DNA of 64,000 bases from Halomonas meridiana (GTDB lineage Bacteria > Pseudomonadota > Gammaproteobacteria > Pseudomonadales > Halomonadaceae), in assembly GCF_009846525.1 (NCBI RefSeq), contig NZ_CP024621.1, forward strand, positions 1,736,001-1,800,000. Reading direction: 5' to 3'. The notes beneath the pieces are model-generated. The model saw only the letters and a program-made list of their open reading frames with translations, searched no databases and was not told the origin of the DNA. The translations under genes and the position numbers were made by a program. How positions within the stretch are numbered: the first letter of the stretch is position 1; each line of letters starts with the position of its first letter. Shown in pieces: positions 59,491-64,000 of the stretch.

Positions 59491-61023
59491 TCAGCCCGTT
59501 GGCCCGTCAGTGAGGGGCATGCCCAGCGCGGCGCGGCGGCGCAGCCACGGGCTAGGGCGATAGCGGGGGTCACCGGTGGCGTCTAATAGGTTGTTCAAAA
59601 TGGTCAGGATGCGCGAAGCGCCGTAATGGTCGCCCATGCGCAGCGGGCCAAATGGGTAGCCCAGGCCAAGTTCCACCGCACGATCAATAGTGGCGGGTGC
59701 AGCGACGCCTTGCTGTGCGATATCTGCCCCAACGTTGACGATGCAGGCCACCAAGCGCTGCAGCACAAAGCCGGTGCTGTCTTGTAGGGTGCTGACCGGC
59801 GTGCCGTCAGCATTCAACAGGCTGGCGGCGGCATTGACTAGTTCGGGTCGGGTAATGGGGGAGGCCATCAGGCTGCGGCGCTTATCCAGCCCCGCCAGCA
59901 TATCCACCGCGACGCACTGCTCGGCATTCAAGCCTTGGCGCAGAGCGCACTGTGTGGTGTCTTCGCCCAGCGGTGTCAGCAGGCACAGCGCCTCTGAGGA
60001 GGGCTGATCCGCACTTTCTAGTGGCCAGCCCGCCGTGGCGACCAGTTCGGCAAGCTGGGCGGCGCTGCCAGGGTCGTCTTGGCTGATCCACACGGGGCAA
60101 GGCGAGGCTGTCGCAATGGCGGGCTCTTCCGGCATCTGCTGCTGGCCATCCACGTAGCGATAAAAGCCTTCACCGGTTTTGCGCCCCAGCAAGCCTGCTG
60201 AGAGCCGCTGGCGGGTGAGCGGTGAAGGGCGAAAGCGCGGCTCTTCATAATACTGGTGGTACACCGACTCCATCACCGCATGGGAAACATCCAGACCCGT
60301 CAGGTCCAGCAGGGTAAACGGCCCCATCCGAAAACCGCCTTGATCCACCATGATGCGGTCAATGGTGGCAGGGTCGGTCACGCTCTCACTCAGAACGCGC
60401 AGCGCTTCGGTACCAAAGGCGCGCCCGGCGTGATTGACCAGAAAGCCAGGGGTATCGGTGGCCTGGGCGGTAAAGTGGCCCATGGAGGTGCCCAGGGCAT
60501 TAACCCGCTGAGTGACATCGTTAGCGGTACGTAACCCTGGAATCACTTCCACAATTTTCATCAGCGGGACGGGATTGAAAAAGTGAAAGCCAATCACGCG
60601 CTCTGGGCGCTGGCAGGCGGCAGCAATTGCGGTAACAGACAGCGAAGAGGTGTTGGTGGCAAGAACGGCATCCTGGCGAACAATGCCCTCTAAATCGCTA
60701 AACAGCCCCTGTTTGGCTTCCAGCTTCTCGATGATGGCTTCAACGACGATATCGCAGGGGGCGAGGGCGGCGAGGTCGCGGGCCTCAATCAAGCGTTCGC
60801 CGTACTGCTCGGCTTGGGCTTGGGTAATCCGCTGCTTGTCGGCGCTGCGCCGCCATAACCCATTAATAAAGGCAGTCGCTTCCGCCACCGCGCCTTCTTT
60901 TACATCAAATAGCATGACGTTCAGGCCTGCCTGCGCGGCGAGCTGAGCAATCCCTCTACCCATGGCCCCGGTGCCGACAATGCCAAGAGTGTTGAACGAA
61001 TGGGCGACTGCGTCGTTGGACAT
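59491..61023 (-). CDS. 3-hydroxyacyl-CoA dehydrogenase (PaaH/DcaH type)
   Basis: A 510-aa NAD-dependent dehydrogenase. The Rossmann motif GTGAMG is at 17-22, followed by VEAIIEKLEAKQGLF, TNTSSLSVTAIA and GFHFFNPVPLMKIVEVI. The first C-terminal 3HCDH domain contains GFLVNHAGRAFGTEAL, and a second C-terminal 3HCDH domain (about 395-500) contains GFVLQRLVACIVN. This two-domain tail is typical of PaaH-type enzymes acting on 3-hydroxyadipyl-CoA. It is divergent from the acyl-CoA dehydrogenase gene. Confidence 0.9.
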   Translation of the reverse strand: MSNDAVAHSFNTLGIVGTGAMGRGIAQLAAQAGLNVMLFDVKEGAVAEATAFINGLWRRSADKQRITQAQAEQYGERLIEARDLAALAPCDIVVEAIIEKLEAKQGLFSDLEGIVRQDAVLATNTSSLSVTAIAAACQRPERVIGFHFFNPVPLMKIVEVIPGLRTANDVTQRVNALGTSMGHFTAQATDTPGFLVNHAGRAFGTEALRVLSESVTDPATIDRIMVDQGGFRMGPFTLLDLTGLDVSHAVMESVYHQYYEEPRFRPSPLTRQRLSAGLLGRKTGEGFYRYVDGQQQMPEEPAIATASPCPVWISQDDPGSAAQLAELVATAGWPLESADQPSSEALCLLTPLGEDTTQCALRQGLNAEQCVAVDMLAGLDKRRSLMASPITRPELVNAAASLLNADGTPVSTLQDSTGFVLQRLVACIVNVGADIAQQGVAAPATIDRAVELGLGYPFGPLRMGDHYGASRILTILNNLLDATGDPRYRPSPWLRRRAALGMPLTDGPTG

Positions 61024-61217
61024 AGGTCAAAATCCTCGCTGCAAGTGTTTATTGTTCTGCATTGCAAAATAGCATTTCGTTTATTGACTGCCATCCTAGG
61101 CTATGCAAAAGTGCCTGACAAGAGAGTGAACGCTAGTTTCGCCATGCAGAATTATTGCAGGCCTCACTGCCCGCGCGAACGCCAACCATAAAAATATCGT
61201 TGCTACCAGGAGCCGTT
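61024..61217. promoter_or_regulatory. Divergent promoter region of the acyl-CoA catabolic cluster
   Basis: This 194-nt region separates two divergent operons. It contains TTCTGCAT at 61055-61062 and its inverted copy ATGCAGAA at 61144-61151, about 80 nt apart, plus the small palindrome TGCATTGCA at 61058-61066. These may be sites for the IclR regulator; this is inference. Confidence 0.4.
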
Positions 61218-62369
61218 ATGATCCGTGATCCCGAACTGCTGAATCAGTTGGTTGATACCATTGCCCGCTTTGTACGGGAGCGTTTGATTCCCAATGAGGC
61301 ACGGCTTGCCGAAGAGGATGCAGTGCCCGCCGAGATCCTGGCGGCAATGAAGGAGATGGGGCTGTTCGGGCTATCCATTCCTGAAGAGTACGGCGGCTTA
61401 GGGCTCACGATGGAAGAAGAAGCTCTGGTAGCCATGGAAATAGGCAAAACGTCTCCCGCGTTCCGCTCGGTATTTGGTACGAATAACGGCATCGGTGCCC
61501 AGGGCATTCTGATTGACGGCACTGAAGAGCAGAAAGCCAAATACGTGCCGCGCTTGGCCACCGGGGAAATTCTCAGCTCGTTCTGCCTGACCGAACCGGA
61601 CTCCGGCTCCGATGCCGCCAGCCTGCGCACCACCGCCGTGCGCGATGGCGACCACTATGTGTTAAACGGTACCAAGCGCTATATCACCAACGGCCCGGAA
61701 GCGGACCTGTTCACCGTGATGGCGCGTACCGACCCAGACAACAAAGGCGCTGGCGGTATCTCTGCCTTTATTGTTGAAGGCAATACGCCTGGTCTGATTC
61801 GCGGCCCGGCAGATAACAAGATGGGCCAGAAGGGCGCGCATACCTGCGATATCATTTTTGATAACTGCCGTGTACCGGCTGAAAACATCATTGGCGGCAA
61901 AGAGGGGCAAGGCTTTAAAACCGCCATGAAAGTGCTCGACCGTGGGCGACTGCATATTTCTGCGGTGTGTGTGGGCGTGGCCGAGCGTTTGGTCGAAGAG
62001 TCGCTGCGCTACACTATGGAGCGTAAGCAGTTTGGTGCGCCGCTGGCGGAGCATCAACTGGTGCAGGCTATGCTGGCAGATAGCAAAACCGAAGCCTACG
62101 CAGGCAAAACCATGGTAATGGACGCCGCACGCCGCAAAGATGATGGCGAAAACGTCTCAACCCTAGCCTCCTGCTGCAAGCTGTTCTGTGCCGAGATGGT
62201 GGGTCGCGTTGCGGATCGCGCCGTGCAGGTGCACGGCGGTGCGGGCTATATGTCGGAATACGCCGTTGAGCGTTTCTACCGCGATGTGCGTTTGTTCCGC
62301 ATTTACGAAGGGACGACGCAAATTCAGCAGCTGGTGATTGCCCGGAACATGGTGCGGGAGGCGTCCTAA
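61218..62369 (+). CDS. Acyl-CoA dehydrogenase
   Basis: A 383-aa FAD enzyme that introduces the 2,3 double bond into acyl-CoA. It has the FAD-binding segment CLTEPDSGSDAASLRT, VHGGAGYMSEYAVERFYRDV, and likely catalytic base Glu364 in RIYEGTTQIQ. AGGAG precedes the start at 61218; a longer frame from 61155 is unlikely. Its stop overlaps the next start (TAATG). Substrate chain length cannot be told; the neighbours suggest a dicarboxylyl-CoA such as adipyl-CoA. Confidence 0.93.
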   Translation: MIRDPELLNQLVDTIARFVRERLIPNEARLAEEDAVPAEILAAMKEMGLFGLSIPEEYGGLGLTMEEEALVAMEIGKTSPAFRSVFGTNNGIGAQGILIDGTEEQKAKYVPRLATGEILSSFCLTEPDSGSDAASLRTTAVRDGDHYVLNGTKRYITNGPEADLFTVMARTDPDNKGAGGISAFIVEGNTPGLIRGPADNKMGQKGAHTCDIIFDNCRVPAENIIGGKEGQGFKTAMKVLDRGRLHISAVCVGVAERLVEESLRYTMERKQFGAPLAEHQLVQAMLADSKTEAYAGKTMVMDAARRKDDGENVSTLASCCKLFCAEMVGRVADRAVQVHGGAGYMSEYAVERFYRDVRLFRIYEGTTQIQQLVIARNMVREAS

Positions 62370-63970
62370 TGGCTCTGTCGGTCCCTTACCAAGCGCCAGA
62401 TGAGAAGATCTTTGGCCGTCTGGCAAGCGAGCTTTTAGCAGAACTCCCCGAGCGCTTGAGTACCCGCGTGCTGGAAAATGCGAAACGCCTAGCGGATCAC
62501 CCCGCGCTTGTGGATGGCAACGTTCGCTGGAGCTACGCCGAGCTGGGGCAAGAGATTCATGCCGCCTACGAGTGGTTAGCTAATTTAGGCATACGGCCCG
62601 GCGACCGTATTATGACGGTCAGTGAAAACTGCCGTGCCCTGGTGGTACTGCTGTTGGCCGCCAGTGAAATGGATGTTTGGGTCGCGATTGTCAATTCGCG
62701 CCTCTCCGCTCAGGAAGTGGATTTAATCCAAGGCAATTGCCTGCCGCGCCGAGTGTTTTACACCTGCGAAGCCTCCCCAGAGGCGAGCCAGCACGCCGAG
62801 CGCCACGCGGCTGACCGCTATCAGCATCCGCAGCTCGGCGGCCTAGCGATTTCACCGCTATTTGATAGCGAGCCAGAGCCTGTTCACGCCAGCGGTGCCG
62901 AGCAGGTAGCCGCGATGATCTACACCTCAGGCACCACCGGTACGCCGAAAGGCGTCATGCTGACCCATCGCGGTATTCTGTATATCGCCTCTATTTCAGG
63001 CGGCATGCGTCATCTGAGTGAAGGGCAGCGGGTGTATGGCGTGCTGCCGATGTCTCATGTGTTTGGCCTCTCATCAGTGTGTATGGGTTCGCTGTATAAC
63101 GGCGCGTGCCTGTACACCGTGCCGCGTTTCGAGGCTGCTCAACTGTTGGCAACGTTGAAAGAGGAGCGTATTACGGTGCTCCAAGGTGTGCCTGCCATGT
63201 ATGCTCGCGCCCTGGAGTATTTGAAGCGTGAGCAGCGCGCGTTAGAAGCGCCTGCGCTTATCTATATCTCCGCAGGCGGCTCGCCGCTGGATAGCGATAC
63301 CAAAAAACGCGTGGAAGCTGCGTTTGGCCTAACGCTGCACAATGGCTACGGTCTCACCGAAGCTAGCCCGACGATTAGTCAAACCCGCATTGAAGACCGC
63401 CACCAGAGCAGCACCGTGGGCCGCGTGCTGCCGCTGTTGGAGTATCGGTTAGAGCCCCTAGGCAGCAGCGGCACGTCAGAAAAGGCAGGCGATGAGATCG
63501 GCGAGCTGTGGGTGCGTGGCCCTAATATCATGAAAGGTTACTTCCGCCAGCCGGACGCCACCCGCGCCACCTTAACGGAAGATGGCTGGCTCAATACCGG
63601 TGATATCGCCAAACTGGATCACGACGATCAGCTCTATATCGTGGGCCGCAGTAAAGAGCTGATTATTCGCTCGGGCTTCAACATCTACCCGCCGGATGTG
63701 GAAGCAGTGATTAATGAGCATCCTGCGGTGACGTTAACCGCAGTGGTCGGGCGGCAGGTGGCTGGCAATGAAGAGGTCGTGGCATTTGTGCAGTGTGAGC
63801 CGGGCATTGAAGTCGATATGGCAGAACTCAAAGCCTTTATTGCCGAGCGGCTTGCGCCCTATAAGCGTCCGACGCAGATTATGCTAATGGATGCGCTGCC
63901 TTCCACCGCCAGCGGTAAGATTTTAAAAGGACGGCTACGCGACTTGGCCCAGCAGGAGAGCGCTTTATGA
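62369..63970 (+). CDS. AMP-dependent acyl-CoA synthetase/ligase
   Basis: A 533-aa adenylate-forming enzyme that activates a carboxylic acid to its CoA thioester. The P-loop-like motif MIYTSGTTGTPKGVMLTH starts at 183, with NGYGLTEASP, GWLNTGDIAKLD, GRSKELIIRSGFNIYPPDVE and catalytic Lys517 in ASGKILKG. It is translationally coupled to the acyl-CoA dehydrogenase (TAATG) and overlaps the next gene by ATGA. It would supply the first step of the pathway in this cluster. Confidence 0.92.
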   Translation: MALSVPYQAPDEKIFGRLASELLAELPERLSTRVLENAKRLADHPALVDGNVRWSYAELGQEIHAAYEWLANLGIRPGDRIMTVSENCRALVVLLLAASEMDVWVAIVNSRLSAQEVDLIQGNCLPRRVFYTCEASPEASQHAERHAADRYQHPQLGGLAISPLFDSEPEPVHASGAEQVAAMIYTSGTTGTPKGVMLTHRGILYIASISGGMRHLSEGQRVYGVLPMSHVFGLSSVCMGSLYNGACLYTVPRFEAAQLLATLKEERITVLQGVPAMYARALEYLKREQRALEAPALIYISAGGSPLDSDTKKRVEAAFGLTLHNGYGLTEASPTISQTRIEDRHQSSTVGRVLPLLEYRLEPLGSSGTSEKAGDEIGELWVRGPNIMKGYFRQPDATRATLTEDGWLNTGDIAKLDHDDQLYIVGRSKELIIRSGFNIYPPDVEAVINEHPAVTLTAVVGRQVAGNEEVVAFVQCEPGIEVDMAELKAFIAERLAPYKRPTQIMLMDALPSTASGKILKGRLRDLAQQESAL

Positions 63971-64000
63971 GCGAATCAGACAGCGCTAACGCCTCAACAA
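63967..64000 (+). CDS. Start of a further gene in the acyl-CoA operon (partial)
   Basis: An ATG overlapping the ligase stop (ATGA) opens a frame MSESDSANAST that continues past the window edge. Only 11 codons are visible, so no family can be named. An enoyl-CoA hydratase would complete the pathway and is a reasonable guess. Confidence 0.55.
   Translation, partial: MSESDSANAST

Overview
The window looks like chromosomal DNA of a gammaproteobacterium, most probably a Halomonas-like member of the Halomonadaceae. This rests on gene order and protein style (infC-rpmI-rplT-pheST-ihfA, tig-clpP-clpX-lon-hupB-ppiD, a Pseudomonas/Halomonas-type aa3 oxidase cluster, a yehZYXW-type osmolyte transporter and many acidic proteins), not on a database search. 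No phage, insertion sequence, integrase or CRISPR array was seen; the region reads as core genome with catabolic operons. Layout: 1-3.7 kb is the 3' part of an rrn operon (end of tRNA-Ile, tRNA-Ala(UGC), boxA, 23S, 5S, tandem terminators). 3.7-9.8 kb on the minus strand is a purine catabolism operon, xdhA-xdhB-xdhC-guaD (xanthine dehydrogenase, its maturation factor and guanine deaminase). It diverges from a RutR-like TetR regulator, and a perfect 14-bp palindrome resembling the RutR operator lies between them. hrpB and a small lipoprotein gene follow. 13.7-20.8 kb is the cytochrome c oxidase cluster: DUF2970, coxB with a fused cytochrome c domain, coxA, cox11, coxC, an opposite-strand DUF2909 gene, SURF1, a thioredoxin-fold-like membrane protein and ctaA. 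cyoE is not present. 20.9-30 kb carries a DUF2489 gene, an OmpA-type lipoprotein with thrombospondin type 3 repeats, and the translation block thrS-infC-rpmI-rplT-pheS-pheT-ihfA; infC most probably starts at the rare codon ATC. 30-40.5 kb has a DUF2788 gene, a MioC-like flavodoxin with a small membrane partner, the proteostasis block tig-clpP-clpX-lon-hupB-ppiD, and the convergent ppiB-lpxH pair. 41-48.2 kb has glnS, cysS and a four-gene osmoprotectant ABC transporter in osmF/yehZ-yehY-yehX-yehW order. 48.3-53.7 kb encodes a branched-chain 2-oxoacid dehydrogenase (E1 alpha, E1 beta, E2) followed, where lpdV (E3) lies in Pseudomonas, by a Hanks-type protein kinase homologue with a long uncharacterised C-terminus. 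53.7-57.2 kb on the minus strand is an MCE/Mla-type lipid transporter (STAS-fused permease, ATPase, MCE protein, auxiliary lipoprotein). 57.3-64 kb is a divergent beta-oxidation-type cluster with an IclR regulator: 3-oxoadipyl-CoA-type thiolase and 3-hydroxyacyl-CoA dehydrogenase on one strand, acyl-CoA dehydrogenase, acyl-CoA ligase and a truncated next gene on the other. It resembles dicarboxylate (adipate) or aromatic lower-pathway degradation. The most interesting unexplained items are the kinase in the bkd operon, the RutR-like operator, the ATC start of infC, the interlocked divergent start codons of DUF2909 and SURF1, and the small DUF genes around the oxidase.
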